Below the pieces are notes generated by a model. It had not been told where the DNA came from and searched no databases. It was given only the letters and a program-made list of their open reading frames with translations. Positions 1-18,860 of a stretch of 64,000 nucleotides of DNA are shown here, in pieces. The stretch spans positions 18,593,608-18,657,607 of the forward strand of contig NC_088299.1 of the NCBI RefSeq assembly GCF_032854445.1, written 5' to 3'. The first letter of the stretch is position 1. Every line of letters starts with the position of its first letter. Origin of the DNA: Liolophura sinensis (taxonomy: Eukaryota > Mollusca > Polyplacophora > Chitonida > Chitonidae). The position numbers and the translations under genes are program-made.

Positions 1-237
1 TTTTCACAGCATTTGTGTCGTCATACAACTACCTATCACCATCATGAAGTAAGTACGTAAGTATTTATGATCATATATATGTAAGGTTCAAGTTTATCCG
101 GTCGTGTTTGGAGGGTTTATTTATTTTATCTTGAAGATAATTATCATCCATGTTCAGGAAGACTATACAAATGTAACTTCTATAAGCACTGCATGCTTTC
201 AGTCACTTTAACCCATATATACATTTTCCGCAATCAC

Positions 238-455
238 CCAGGAGCCCCCCACCAATGCGGTGGCTGGGAGTTCAAGTCCAGCTAATTCTGGCTTCCTCAA
301 CGGCCGTACGTGGAAAAGTTTGTCAGCAGCCTGCGGATGGCCGTACGTTTCCCCCGTGCTCTGCTCGGTTTCCTCCCAACACAATGATCACTGCCGCGGT
401 ATAAGTGAAATATTCTTGAGTACGGCATAAAACACAAACCAAATCAAATCAAACC
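238..455 (+). mobile_element. tRNA-derived SINE, family A, 5'-truncated
   Basis: This copy lacks the tRNA-like head. It starts near the B-box region (CCAATGCGGTGGCTGGGAG), continues through the body (CGGCCGTACGTGG) and ends in the family tail GTACGGCATAAAACAC followed by an A-rich CAAATCAAATC tract. It matches the fuller copy at 28388-28660. The 18-bp minisatellite starts about 35 bp after its tail. Confidence 0.8.
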
Positions 456-489
456 ATATATTTTCAAGTTAAGTAGCTTTATCCTTATG

Positions 490-1235
490 CTATTTGTCAG
501 GCTACATAGATACATCAGAATACATCCGGGTATATGGATACATCAATGTATATAGACACATCAGAATACATCAGGATACATAGTTACATCAGGGTATATA
601 GATACATCAGGGTACATAGATACATCAGGGTATATAGATACATCAGAATACATCCGGGTATATGGATACATCAATGTATATAGACACATCAGAATGCATC
701 AGGATACATAGATACATCAGGGTATATAGATACATCAGGGTATATAGATACATCAGGGTACATAGATACATCAGGGTATATAGATACATCAGAATACATC
801 CGGGTATATGGATACATCAATGTATATAGACACATCAGAATGCATCAGGATACATAGATACATCAGGGTATATAGATACATCCCGGGTATATAGATACAT
901 CAGGGTATATAGATACATCAGGGTATATAGATACATCACGGTAAATAGATACATCAGGGTATATAGATACATCAGGCTACATAAATACATCAGGCTACAT
1001 AGATACATCAGGGTATATAGATACATCAGAATACATCCGGATACATAGATACATCAGGGTATATAGATACATCTGGGTATATAGATACATCAGGGTACAT
1101 AGATACATCAGGGTATATAGATACATCAGGCTACATAGATACATCAGGCTACATAGATACATCAGACTACATAGACACATCAGGGTATATAGATACATCA
1201 GAATACATCCTGCAACTTAGATACATCAGAATACA
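490..1235. repeat. Minisatellite, 18-bp unit
   Basis: The unit is close to TAGATACATCAGGGTATA, repeated about 40 times with substitutions. A longer variant block containing CATCCGGGTATATGGATAC recurs near 511, 639 and 785, so part of the array has a higher-order pattern of about 130-145 bp. Open frames rich in Met-Tyr-Leu on the minus strand are read-through of the repeat. Confidence 0.95.
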
Positions 1236-3356
1236 TAGATCCTCGCACTGAGGTTGACATGTCGCACTCAGAAGGAAATCAGCCCCTGACCAATTAGGCA
1301 TGGAAAGCTCATACTTGAATCCATTCTTAGTTATGGCATTAAACGAAAATAAATCGAGAAATAAAATTTAAAAAATTTCCAGCGAATGATCACATGTATA
1401 ACCCGTTAAATCTGGCCTTTCGTCAATTTATCTCAGTCAGTTATAGAGTTTTAGTCAAACTGACAATGCTTAAATAGTAGTTACTTACATACCTCTAGCT
1501 CCTCGGTCTGAGTAGTGATGTGAATAGCAATCTATTAGTTATAATACGAAAGACCTACAGTATAGAGAGTAAGACTGTGACGACAGTTAGACAGATGGTC
1601 ACACGTACTCTGTGAAATACGACGTCTTGTCAGTTTACCTTAGTTAGGGTTTTATTCTAACTGATCAGGTAAATGCATAAATAGTATCAATTTACACGCC
1701 CCCTGGCACCAAAACCCTTACCATCATGACCATAAAAACACTGGAGTAATGTCAATAACAATTTATTAGATATCTCTGGTTTAGAATGATCACACTCCAT
1801 AAATCCGTCTTGCATCGTTTATTCCACAAGATAGTGTATAAACTGATCAAAAATGGTCTAATGGCCAAATCAGGTTTTTCATGGAATATCTATAATCTGA
1901 GCAGCTCAGGGGCAGGCTTTTTATACAGGTTATCCCGGATCTTGATATTTGAGGGTCAAGGAATATCAAAGAGCTGGCAATCACAAAGGACGGCCGAAAT
2001 TAAATATATGTCTTTCAGAAAAAATCAGACCCGCACCCGGACTATTTATAGTACTTAACGATTCTAAAGTTTTGAAATTTACGATTTTTTGTGCACTGAC
2101 GAGACTCATATTTTGTGAAAGGTAACTGGGCTATTCTAAAATAACAGTAAAAATCAGTTGAGTTTGCACTGATCGATTTTGTCTAAAACTACAAGATACT
2201 GCCTCTTTAATATACATCGCTAATAAAGCACAACTTATCGGGCTTTCTTTTAATATTTCCAATAAACCTTGACAAACCCCATTAAATTAATCTTAATTAA
2301 AATATAGAATAGCCCTAATGTTTTGGGAACTTTTGGGTTTCGGCGTCTCAAATTAAGTACGCATATGTGTACTGATTGATCAGGCGATAGGATCGTGAGC
2401 GTAGCGAATAAGCCGTCGGTTCCAATACTAAACGGTGACTGAATGACAGTAATTAGGAGACCATACGATATCTTGTATGCATCCCTGAGACACTCTGACC
2501 AAAGATTCCTCAGGGGTCGGGGTTCCTATTACCGCTGATTGTGACGGATTAGGCTTAGCACTTCTATCTTTCTGGGGTCAGCTACTCCATCACCAGTGCA
2601 TGATGTGAAAATTCTAGAGCGTTATCAGCCAATCTCCTACCTAATGTGTCTTAATTGCTCTGTTTAGATGAACGTTAGATGCGGAAATGCCATCGCGTGA
2701 ATGGCGTTTACTGTTACGTCATAAAACTACCTATCTTACATCATTCCAAAATAAGCATTACAATTACTCATCTGCTCGAGTTGAACAGGCTTTAATTGAA
2801 GGAATAGCCCGAGATGTCCAGGAAACTAATTGCACACGTGCGAACATCGGATAGTAGGATAAATAATGGGGGAGGAGGAATGGGTAAAATGGTGCATTCA
2901 TTGGCAGGAACGGAATGTTAATTCTCTGGTATGCAGGTCTCCAAATATTTAACTTCGTCCGTAGTACAATAACATGTGCTTTGTAAGATGTCTGAAGCAT
3001 GAGCAGTTAGAATAAGACCCTAGCCAACGTACACTGTTTTCGCTGCTCTGGGCGTACTTTATGCTGTAAGTTTTTATGTCAAACGCTTGTTTTAATGTCC
3101 CTGCAGGACTATTCATTCGCAAACTGGAAATCATCTGTTATTCCACTGACCACGAATATGTGACAAGAACATATCTGCAATTTTCTGCTATACGAATTCT
3201 GGTTATATTTTGTTTTCTTCACTGGGACTAACATGCTAAGATATCTGCTTTTGATGACATTAGTTTATTTGTCAAGTTTTTACGTTCTTGATCTTATTTT
3301 ACGTGAATGACGTCACAGAGCTAGTTCTAGAACTTTAAGAAACTCCTTTCATTTAC
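1236..3356. other. No gene seen
   Basis: AT-rich unique sequence. Short open frames here, up to 90 codons, show no recognisable domain, no convincing splice signals and no codon pattern that would support a gene. Confidence 0.6.
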
Positions 3357-3525
3357 TCAGGAATATTTTACTTATACGACGACGGGAGAAAAGCGGGCGG
3401 GGCCCGGGGGAAACTCACGACCATCCACAGGTTGCTGCCAGAACTTCCCACGTACGGCCGGAGAGGAAGCCAGCACGAGCTGGATTTTGAACTCACAGCA
3501 ACCCCATTGGTGAGAGGGTCCTTTA
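3357..3525 (-). mobile_element. SINE family A, minus strand, partial
   Basis: The complement carries the family body: CTCACAGCAACC and CCACAGGTTGCTGCCAGAAC correspond to the reverse complement of the 28388-28660 copy, as does CCCACGTACGGCCGGAGAGG. The tRNA-like head and the tail are missing or eroded. Confidence 0.75.
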
Positions 3526-3781
3526 ATTAATGTGAGGAGAAAAAAGTCATAAAAAACAACAAACATCATGACAAAATGGAACATACAGTACTGTTTTGAC
3601 CTGAATTCGGGAAAGCAGAATATTAGTCCATTTGAAAAAATTTCGGCTCCAGAAAATTTTATAGAGGGAAAAACACATACATTGACAGAAAGCATCCGCC
3701 TATAGCAGATTCAAAGTTGATAATGGTTTCAAAGCCGATTGAATTTTTATTTTTTAATTTAAATATTTATTTACACATTTA

Positions 3782-3850
3782 GTTGATTGGTGTTTTACGC
3801 CGTACTCAAAATTATTTCGCTTCTAGGCCTACGGCGGCGGGATTGGATTT
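3782..3850 (-). mobile_element. SINE family A tail fragment
   Basis: GTTGATTGGTGTTTTACGCC followed by GTACTCAAAATTATTTCGCTT is the reverse complement of the family A 3' end. Only the last 70 bp or so are recognisable. Confidence 0.7.
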
Positions 3851-5150
3851 ATATAATGTATACCTAATGTCGCACGACATTCTAAGCCTCAGACAGTAAG
3901 TATGTGTGCGATGTAACTGAAGCTAAGGCAGAGCCAAGATAAGACGATATAGATGAGGGACGTGCGAGATAGATGTGTGACAAAGTGGTGGCAACACGTG
4001 TCAAAACTTCTCCTCTACAGATAGTATCTCACTCAACAACAACAACGTTTAACAACAACAGCATGAAGACAAACACAGCGCCGGCTCTAATAGCTAGTTT
4101 GGTGCGAGTACGACTGTCGTTAAAACAAACAAGGACGCCACGAGCAAGGGGTAATAATGATGCCGAAAACAGGGGAAATTATCTCACTCATCTTAATTGA
4201 CGAGTTACTTGAAAGTACTTGAAACATCCATTAGCAGACGATCACCAGCACGGTTCAGCGTACACCTACATGCGTACACATTAGGTTGATGTGTCCAATC
4301 CCCACATTGAATTAATAAGCAATCAACGTTGTACACCCCTTTTTATCGTTTAAGGCGTTTGATTGACAAGTTACCTGGTGGTTGTCATCGAACATTGTTG
4401 CCAATTTCCAGATAGTATTTGTTTTCGTTATGTTCTGTATATAACAAGCGGGTAACCATATGTATTTACTCCTCTGTATAAAGGCTATGCAACACAGTTC
4501 ATATACCGATGTTAAGTTTGCAAAGGGAGGTCACTGTGTAATCCTGTAATATGCGCGAATAAGACAACAAATGACAAAGTATGAACCTTTCGTGGTTATG
4601 ATGGCTTAATGAATACGCCTTTAACGACCCGACCGTCCCTCTGCCTGCTACCGCCCCCCTCCCCCCCACCCTTACGTTCTTTGGTACACATATAGCTGTG
4701 AATAAATTGCAGTAACCAATTTAAGTAAATAAATTTAAGAAGTTTTAAAAAATTGCTTCGAGGTGGTCCCTTCAGCTGAAGATATGAATACTCGATTTGA
4801 CGAGAATGTTTGCAGATACCTGCTGTGTGTACAACATCCAGTACTTTATAAAGGGAATTTTCAGGGTAACATTTGGTGAAAAAAAAAAAGACTTAGAACT
4901 TTCTGAAACTTGGAAGATTTCATTTCAATTATAAAATGTCATGGATTTCATGAATTTGTAACGAGCATTCGACGGTCAGACTTGAAATAATATGAGAGAA
5001 ATTGTCTGTAAAAGTGCACATCTTGATTCCTGCACGATTCTCAGAGTTCATTTCCAGTTGCTGTCCATCAGAGTTTCAAAAATGTGACCCGACCAGGAGT
5101 GTTTTATGGGGCTTCCATTAGTAAGGCAGTTGCGACGGTTTATGTGTCCT
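3851..5150. other. No gene seen
   Basis: Unique sequence with no supportable coding region. It includes a C-rich stretch near 4650-4670 and a short A run near 4880. Confidence 0.55.
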
Positions 5151-5505
5151 CTTCAGATCACCATAGCGCACTTATCAATGATCCAGTCGGCTTCAGATCA
5201 CTACAGCGCGCTTATCATTGATCCAGTCCTCTTCAGATCACCATAGCGCACTTATCAATGATCCAGTCGGCTTCAGATCACTACAGCGCGCTTATCATTG
5301 ATCCAGTCCTCTTCAGATCACCATAGCGCACTTATCAATGATCCAGTCGGCTTCAGATCACTACAGCGCGCTTATCATTGATCCAGTCGGCTTCAGATAA
5401 CTACAGCGCGCTTATCATTGGTCCAGTCGGCTTCAGATCACTACAGCGCGCTTATCATTGATCCAGTCGGCTTCAGATCACTACAGCGCGCTTATCATTG
5501 ATGCA
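5151..5505. repeat. Tandem repeat, 40-bp unit, nine copies, dimeric start
   Basis: CTTCAGATCA recurs exactly every 40 bp at 5151, 5191, 5231, 5271, 5311, 5351, 5391 (one change), 5431 and 5471. Copies 1, 3 and 5 carry CCATAGCGCACTTATCAATG. Copies 2 and 4 carry CTACAGCGCGCTTATCATTG and end in CCT. The first part is therefore an 80-bp dimer array and the last four copies are monomeric. Confidence 0.95.
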
Positions 5506-5524
5506 CTACACATGATCTTGAACA

Positions 5525-6392
5525 CCGACTGCTTCTGTATGAGTTGAGCTGTAGTGCAAGGCGCCATTTCGCTGCTCCTGTATGTGTTGAGGTGTAGTAC
5601 AAGACGCCATTTCGTTGCTCCTGTATGAGTTGATCTGTAGTACAAGACGCCCTTTCGCTGCTCCTGTGTGAGTTGTGCTGTAGCACATGACGCCATTTCG
5701 TTGCTCATGTAGGAGTGGAGCTCTAGCACATGACGCCATCTGGCTGCTCATGTAGGAGTGGAGCTCTAGAACATGACGCCATTTCGCTGCTCCTGTAGGA
5801 GTGGAGCTCTAGTACATGACGCCATCTGGCTGCTCATGTAGGAGTGGAGCTCTAGTACATGACGCCATTTCGCTGCTCCTGTCGGAGTGGAGCTCTAGTA
5901 CATGACGCCATGTGGCTGCTCCTGTTGGAGTGGAGCTCTAGTACATGACGCCATTTCGTTGCTCATGTAGGGGTGGAGCTCTAGCACATGACGCCATTTC
6001 GCTGCTCCTATAGGAGTGGAGCTCTAGTACATGACGCCATCTGGCTGCTCATGTAGGAGTGGAGCTCTAGAACATGACGCCATTTCGCTGCTCCTGTTGG
6101 AGTGGAGCTCTAGTACATGACGCCATTTCGCTGCTCCTGTTGGAGTGGAGCTCTAGTACATGACGCCATGTGGCTGCTCCTGTTGGAGTGGAGCTCTAGC
6201 ACATGACGCCATTTCGCTGCTCCTATAGGAGTGGAGCTCTAGTACATGACGCCATCTGGCTGCTCATGTAGGAGTGGAGCTCTAGAACATGACGCCATTT
6301 CGCTGCTCCAGTAGGAGTGGAGCTCTAGGACATGACGCCATGTGGCTTCTCCTGTTGGATTGAAGCTCTAGTACATGACGCCATTTCGGAGA
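5525..6392. repeat. Tandem repeat, 43-bp unit, about 20 copies
   Basis: Each unit contains ACATGACGCCAT and GGAGTGGAGCTCTAG, with a SacI-type GAGCTC site. Two variant classes alternate irregularly: CATCTGGCTGCTCATGTAGG and CATTTCGCTGCTCCTGT. The first copies (5525-5700) are more diverged, as is usual at array edges. It abuts the unrelated 40-bp array. Open frames on the minus strand are repeat read-through. Confidence 0.95.
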
Positions 6393-8284
6393 TAAATTTA
6401 TAAATATCTTGTGCTGATTTTTTCTTTCTTTCTTGAGGGAGGAGAGGGTGTTGGTAAGGGTCTTCATTAACTTTTGCAGATCAGGGTAAATTTGACACTG
6501 TAGAGTAGAGCACCTGTACTACATATTGCTTTAAGTCATGGGATATTCCCTTAAATAAACACAAAAATGTTAACATTGCTCAAATCTTGTCCTTTACATT
6601 TACCTCGAAAAATGATCTATTCATCCGCGGTGCATGAACATTACGAGACAAACATATATGGAACTGAAGGAGACACCTCAAGAATGCAATCAGTAACCTA
6701 AGTGCTGTGTACCCGTGAAACCTCCTGGTCCAATATTAACCAACAAACCTGATCTAAAATGATAACAAATCAAGGGCTATCATCTTGATTGCATTTAGTT
6801 GTTTTTTTTTAATTTGATTGCTAATTGCGTTGCACTCGAAAATATATCACTTCATAAACGGAAAAAAATGGAAAGCCAAATTTTATAGAAAATAAATTTC
6901 AGGTGGCACATAAATCAAAAAATATTCTCATATCAAATTATATCAAGGATCTTAACACTGCTGGCCGTTTTATTTCAACACACTGTTACATGGACACTCC
7001 AAGGGAAGTAACTCGCACGCACAGCTGGAAGTCTCAACCGGGAGGCACCTTTGGGGGTTTCTCAGCGGTTTTTCATGTATACGTATTTTGGTTTCACAAT
7101 CAAAAAGGGTTGCAATCTTATTATAGTCAGATTTTGTATTAGATTTCCGCAGAAAATACATTGACCATTACACACATGCGCCGCTATAACACGAGGTTGA
7201 GGATAGGGTAGTGACTGATCCGGGTAGAATGATGCCTCATTTAGTTTGTATTAATCACTAACAGTCCGAAATTGAGAGTTACGGGATATTTTGTTTTTAT
7301 TCGCCGTGTTGGTGAGTCGAGGCGATAAGTGTCACAGATGTGGACAAATAGTACCACGTGTGCGCGACTCGTTCACCCGGCACTTCACGGGTGTAGATTG
7401 CCTCGGCTAGGCGGTATTCCCAGCCTATAACCAGAGAACATTCCACCCGTAGCATCGAAACAATCTGGCCGTGCCGTTAAATCTCACAACATATCCGATT
7501 TAATTATATAACAACCACATGTTGGATTTCGTGGAGTTTTATTTTTTACACCTCGCAAAACTTCCCAAAAGTCACACAAGGCATGCAATTTGTTAACGGC
7601 CTTCATATCTCAGACAATATAGCTACGTCTGAATCGGTTAAAATAATACTGTAAAATGGTTTTTGTTTCCCAAATGACAATAATTGTGCTTCCTTTCCGT
7701 AATGGAGTGATATTCTGTAGCGTCAAGAAAAGAAAGTGAAGTTATGAAACAGTTGTAAAAAAAAAATTGCGCCAAAACTTTTTGAACTCTAATATACTCT
7801 GTGTACAAAATTGTTAATGTTAATACTGCGGAGGCTGACATTCTAAGCACTAATCATTCATTCATTCAGCACTAACCATTACATTTTAGAATAACTCAAC
7901 AAGGCAAAAAGCCGACAAAAGAATATTGCGAAAACCTATATGTTTGTTCGGGTATTTATAGCCTTGCTAAAATATACTTAACGAACGATCAAAGAAGTAA
8001 ACCTTCTATTAAAACCACACGGAGTGGAAAAGAGTTTTTTTCATTCCAGAGTCGATTGGATGCTCATTGAAAGGGTAGATACAGAGCCATGCTTAATGTG
8101 ATAGCCGCAAAGCCCGGAGCTCATACCGGGCGGTAAGGGAATCGCCTATTCATGAGGCTGCCAGCGACAGTCAGCGTGTTTGTTTAAGCCTCGTAGTCTT
8201 CTCTATACCTGCTTTTTGAATAATGAGTCGCCCTGCACACAGATGACCGTTCTCTGCCACTCCAATGAATGACGCCGCACGCGC
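6393..8284. other. No gene seen
   Basis: AT-rich unique sequence. Open frames of 60-80 codons on both strands have no recognisable features. The 14-mer AAGGGAAGTAACTC at about 7000 also occurs near 22838. I associate it with molluscan repeats but cannot delimit an element. Confidence 0.5.
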
Positions 8285-8683
8285 TCAATGCCATTTCCTA
8301 TACAACGGCCAATCGGCGGATTTTTTTCCCTTCAAGCGAATGGATTCAAATAATTTAATAGGACAGACAGAGAGGGTTTTATGCGATCTGGGGGATTCAC
8401 AGAAGACATTTTTCTGAATGGACCCGAGGAGCAAAATAAACAACTTTGTTTCTGCGTTAAAATGAAATTGGCTGAACTGGATTTGTGAGGCGGGGTGATC
8501 CTCTATGCCTCCTGTGTTATCCTCACCACCCAATACAACTATACCGTCCAGCACGAAGTCGTTATGCTGGACACGGGCAGGTTTCCAGAAACTTTCTTTC
8601 AATTCTTCCCAAGATCCACCATCTCCTAGTATATATCTTGATGAGTAAATATGGACTATGTTGAAAACCCGTCCGTACCATAC
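8285..8683 (-). CDS. Putative internal exon, unidentified gene
   Basis: On the minus strand a splice-acceptor-like sequence (TTGATTTATAG, then GTATGG) precedes an open frame running from 8683 down to 8285. The start of the frame looks protein-like: it contains ILGDGGSWEELKESFWKP, then a HNDFVLDGIVVLGGE stretch, then a hydrophobic LFILLLG run. The phase at the acceptor would be 0. I could not place a confident donor; GTGAAT near 8403 is one option. I do not recognise the family and found no partner exon nearby. It could be an exon of a gene whose other exons lie outside the window, a decayed gene, or a chance open frame. Confidence 0.4.
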   Translation of the reverse strand, partial: VWYGRVFNIVHIYSSRYILGDGGSWEELKESFWKPARVQHNDFVLDGIVVLGGEDNTGGIEDHPASQIQFSQFHFNAETKLFILLLGSIQKNVFCESPRSHKTLSVCPIKLFESIRLKGKKSADWPLYRKWH

Positions 8684-9108
8684 CTATAAATCAAGCCCCG
8701 CGCATCCGCAGAACTGCCCTGACACTATACGTGTATACGGCTATATGTAAACCGTAATATCGGATTTATATACACAATCTTTTCAACACAAATGTCTCTG
8801 TTTTACTTTACGACTAAATTTGTGTTAAATTTTGGTGTAAATTTTGGCGCGATAAATGAACGAATAATATCATTAAAAATGTTTTTGGTGCTCCACAAAT
8901 TCGTTTGTGAGCGGTATCGCGTCACTGTCAGCAATCAGTGTTTATTATATTTATAGATATAGAAACATATTTGTTATGTGTTATGGAAAACTGTAATATA
9001 GTTGTAAAAGTGTAATACTTTTAAATAAATGTAAATGTAAATCAAAGATTTATTTATTTTAAAAAAAATAAGTAAATCTGGTAAAATATACGAATATCTA
9101 AATTTCCA
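8684..9108. other. No gene seen
   Basis: AT-rich sequence with a T/A-rich patch at 9045-9070. Nothing recognisable. Confidence 0.5.
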
Positions 9109-9290
9109 CAGACGGCCGTTACAACACATCAGCCATAACCAAACTTTGTCAGCCACAGACGGCCGTTACAGCACAGCAGCCATAACCAAACTTTGTCAGC
9201 CACAGACCGCCGTTACAGCACATCAGCCACAACCAAGCTTTGTCAGCCACAGACCGCCGTTATAGCACATCAGCCGTAACCAAGCTTTTT
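9109..9290. repeat. Tandem repeat, 47-bp unit, four copies
   Basis: The motif GAC(G/C)GCCGTTA starts at 9111, 9158, 9205 and 9252, exactly 47 bp apart. Each unit also carries CATCAGCC and CCAAACTTTGTCAGCC variants. Confidence 0.93.
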
Positions 9291-9954
9291 CATCAACAAT
9301 TGCTTTATAAGTTTACGTCCTACAGAACTCTTTGTTGACCTTGTGTGCTTGAGGAGTTCTTTAAAAGAATACCCCATATGACAATCTTCGAAAATGTTCA
9401 AATACATATTGTAACAGAGCATGGCTATTTACAAGTTTTGCTTAACAAATAATAACAATTTATCTGTGCCCAATTGAAAGTATAATTTAGTTATGACTTC
9501 CGTCCTGGGTATATCATCAGATCAATTCCTTAATAAAATTTCCCGCAATAAACCAAATGCTTTATTTTGCAGGAAACACGAAACGTCGTCCCTATGTAAA
9601 ACAGTATCGGACAAAAAATTGTGCAACTACCCCTCCCCCCCCCCCCCCCCCCACTCCATCCTCCCTTAATCATCTAGATCACTCCCGAGGGGTAAGACCC
9701 TCTACCCTGTCAACTAGCGATTAACGTTTCATTTCCCCCACAACACGTGAGACGGAAGAAACCGGAGGGTGGTGCAAATGGCAGATCTGGCTCAGCAAAG
9801 CTCCCTGTTTACCTGGGACGAACCAGCCTCTAATTAGCGAGCACAGATGAGCGGTGTATCCCCGATCGGCCGGAAATACACAGAGGCTTGTTATCTGTCC
9901 TTATCATTAAGATATAATATAAAGGTAAGGCTCAGTTTGGTTCCCATAAAACGA
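9291..9954. other. No gene; contains an 18-base C run
   Basis: There is no supportable coding region. A run of 18 C residues lies at 9635-9652 within a C-rich tract (9628-9660). Confidence 0.6.
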
Positions 9955-10835
9955 GACATCCCTACCCATACAGGAAGATATCATACATTTAGATATCCCT
10001 ACCCATATAGAACCACCTCATACAGTTAGATATCCCTACCCATATAGAACCATCTCATACAGTTAGATATCCCAAGCCAAACAGGACTACCTCATACAGT
10101 TAGATATCCCTACCCAAATAGAACCACCTCAAACAGTTAGATATCCATACCCATATAGGACCGATCCGTACAGTTAGATATCCCTACCCATATAGGATCA
10201 CCGCATACAGTTCGAGATCTCTATACATAGATGACCACCCTATACAATTGGATATCCCTACTCATACAGAACCACTTCATACAGTGAAATATCCCTACCC
10301 ATATAGAACCAACCCATACAGTTAGATATCCCTACCCAAACAGGACCACCTCATAAAGCTAGATATCCCTGCCCATATAGGATCACCTCATACATATAGA
10401 TATCCCTACCTATATAGGACCACCTCATACAGCTAAATATCCCTATCCATATAAAACCACCCCATACATTTAGATATCCCTACCTCATATAGAACCATCT
10501 CATACAGTTAGATATCCCTACCCATATAGAACCACCTCATACAGTTAGAGATGGGACCACCTAATACCGTTAGATATCCCTACCCATACAGCACCACCTC
10601 ATACAGCTAGATATCCCTACCCCTTATAGGACCACTTAATACAGTTAGATGTCTCTACTCATATAGAACCACCTTATACTGTTAGGTAAAACATTCTGAT
10701 ATCCCTACCCATATAGGACCACATACAGCTAGATGTCCCTACCAAAACAGGATCATCTCATACAGTTAGATATCCCTACCTCATTGGACCACCCCATACA
10801 GTTAAATATCCCTTCCCATGCAGGCCCACCCCACT
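9955..10835. repeat. Minisatellite, 37-bp unit, about 23 copies
   Basis: The core AGATATCCCTACCCATATAG alternates with an ACCACCTCATACAGTT segment, giving a period of 37 bp with frequent substitutions and small indels. The array is more diverged than most in this window, so probably older. Confidence 0.93.
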
Positions 10836-17540
<6,705 letters not shown>

Positions 17541-17885
17541 CGGCCCGGATAGCACAGTTGGTAGAGCGTCCGCTTCGGGACCGGTAGATCCAGGATCAAT
17601 CCTTGATCGAGTCACACCTAAGACTTTAAAAGAGGAAGTTGTAACTTCCTCGCTTGGCGTTCAGCATGAAGGGGATAGTGCAACGACTGGTTGACCCGTA
17701 TCAGTATAATGGCTCGGGCGGGCGGCTTACTTGCCTTCGGTAAGTCGTCTCAGTGATGCAGCACTAAATAAAAGAGCGGTCGAAATCCGTCCTGCAACAA
17801 GGAGGCACATTACACGTGCATGCACCCTAATGATTCCTTCGTCGTCATATGACTGAAAAATTGTTGAGTGCGACGAAAAAACACC
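17541..17885 (+). mobile_element. tRNA-derived SINE, family B, near full length
   Basis: The 5' end is a tRNA-like promoter. GCCCGGATAGCACAGTTGG contains an A-box-like block, followed by AGAGCGTCCGCTTCGGGACC and a B-box-like AGGATCAATCC. A conserved-looking central domain follows, including CGCTTGGCGTTCAGCATGAA and ACTGGTTGACCCGTATCAGT, then a tail ending TTGAGTGCGACGAAAAAACA. I recall this central block from widespread molluscan SINEs with a shared core, but cannot name the subfamily. Two further copies lie on the minus strand (the one split by the transposon, and 33578-33770). Confidence 0.8.
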
Positions 17886-18217
17886 TATTAGAGAAATATA
17901 CCAGTATAAGCATAACAGTTCGCCAATAAAGTATTAATTAGGCTTAAGCGAGACTCGTAACGAATACATCACAGTTCATGTATGGGAAGAGAGTTTATCC
18001 AAAAGCCACATGGCCAATTTGTTTATGATGTGTGAGATGTTAGTATGAGTGATTTTATCCTCAGGTATAGGCGTTATAGTGGGACTGTGGCGTTGCCTGA
18101 TTGCAGATGATCAAGGTTCTACGCTGATCATCAGTACATCAGTATATTGTGGTAAGTAATATATCTTACTATATAGGTAAAAAAAACGTAGCAGGAACAA
18201 TAAAATGTTTATTTTAT
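17886..18217. other. No gene seen
   Basis: Unique AT-rich sequence between two SINE copies. Nothing recognisable. Confidence 0.5.
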
Positions 18218-18362
18218 TTATTTTATGGATGTTTTACTCAAAAATATTTCACTTATACGATAGAGGCCAGCCTTGCGGTGGGAGGAAACCGACTAGAGCG
18301 CGGGGAAACCCACGACCGTCCTCTGGTTGCTAACAGATCTTCCCACATATGACCGGAGAATT
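18218..18362 (-). mobile_element. SINE family A, minus strand, partial
   Basis: The complement of the family A 3' half is visible: ACTCAAAAATATTTCACTTA, then a GGTGGGAGGAAACCGA block, then the CCACGACCGTCCTCTGGTTG block. The tRNA-like head is absent. Confidence 0.8.
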
Positions 18363-18539
18363 TTAGTGTGGCCTGGAAGTACTGTATTTTCAGGTCGGTT
18401 TAAAATTAATTTCGGAGGTTTTTAAAAATTAATTTGTAAAAGGTGAAATTCGTGTGGTCCGCATCAAAAGTTATTCTAGAATTGGGTTCCAATTTATTTT
18501 TGAGGCGCGTAGAATAACATAAATCTGCGTAATTAAAAA

Positions 18540-18860
18540 AAAAAACACATACAATGTCTCGCTTTGAAAAAACGCATACAATGTCTGGTTTGCATTAACA
18601 TAAAACTGCGTAATGAAAAAACACACACGTACAATGTCTGCTTTGGACTAACATAAAACTACGTAATTAAAAAATACACACGTACAATGTCTGCTTTGGA
18701 TTAACATAAAACTACGTAATTAAAAAATACACACGTACAATGTCTGCTTTGGATTAACATAAAACTACGTAATTAAAAAATACACACGTGCAATGTCTGC
18801 TTTGGATTAACATAAAACTACGTAATTAAAAAACAGACATACAATGTCTACTTTGGGATT
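18540..18860. repeat. Tandem repeat, 53-bp unit, about six copies
   Basis: TAACATAAAACT(A/G)CGTAAT recurs at 18596, 18649 and 18702 and onward with 53-bp spacing. Each unit also contains ACACACGTACAATGTCTGCT. The array runs into a T-rich tract at 18857-18920. Confidence 0.93.

Noticed and set aside
835..1198. Met-Tyr-Leu-rich minus-strand frames
   Set aside because: Read-through of the 18-bp array.
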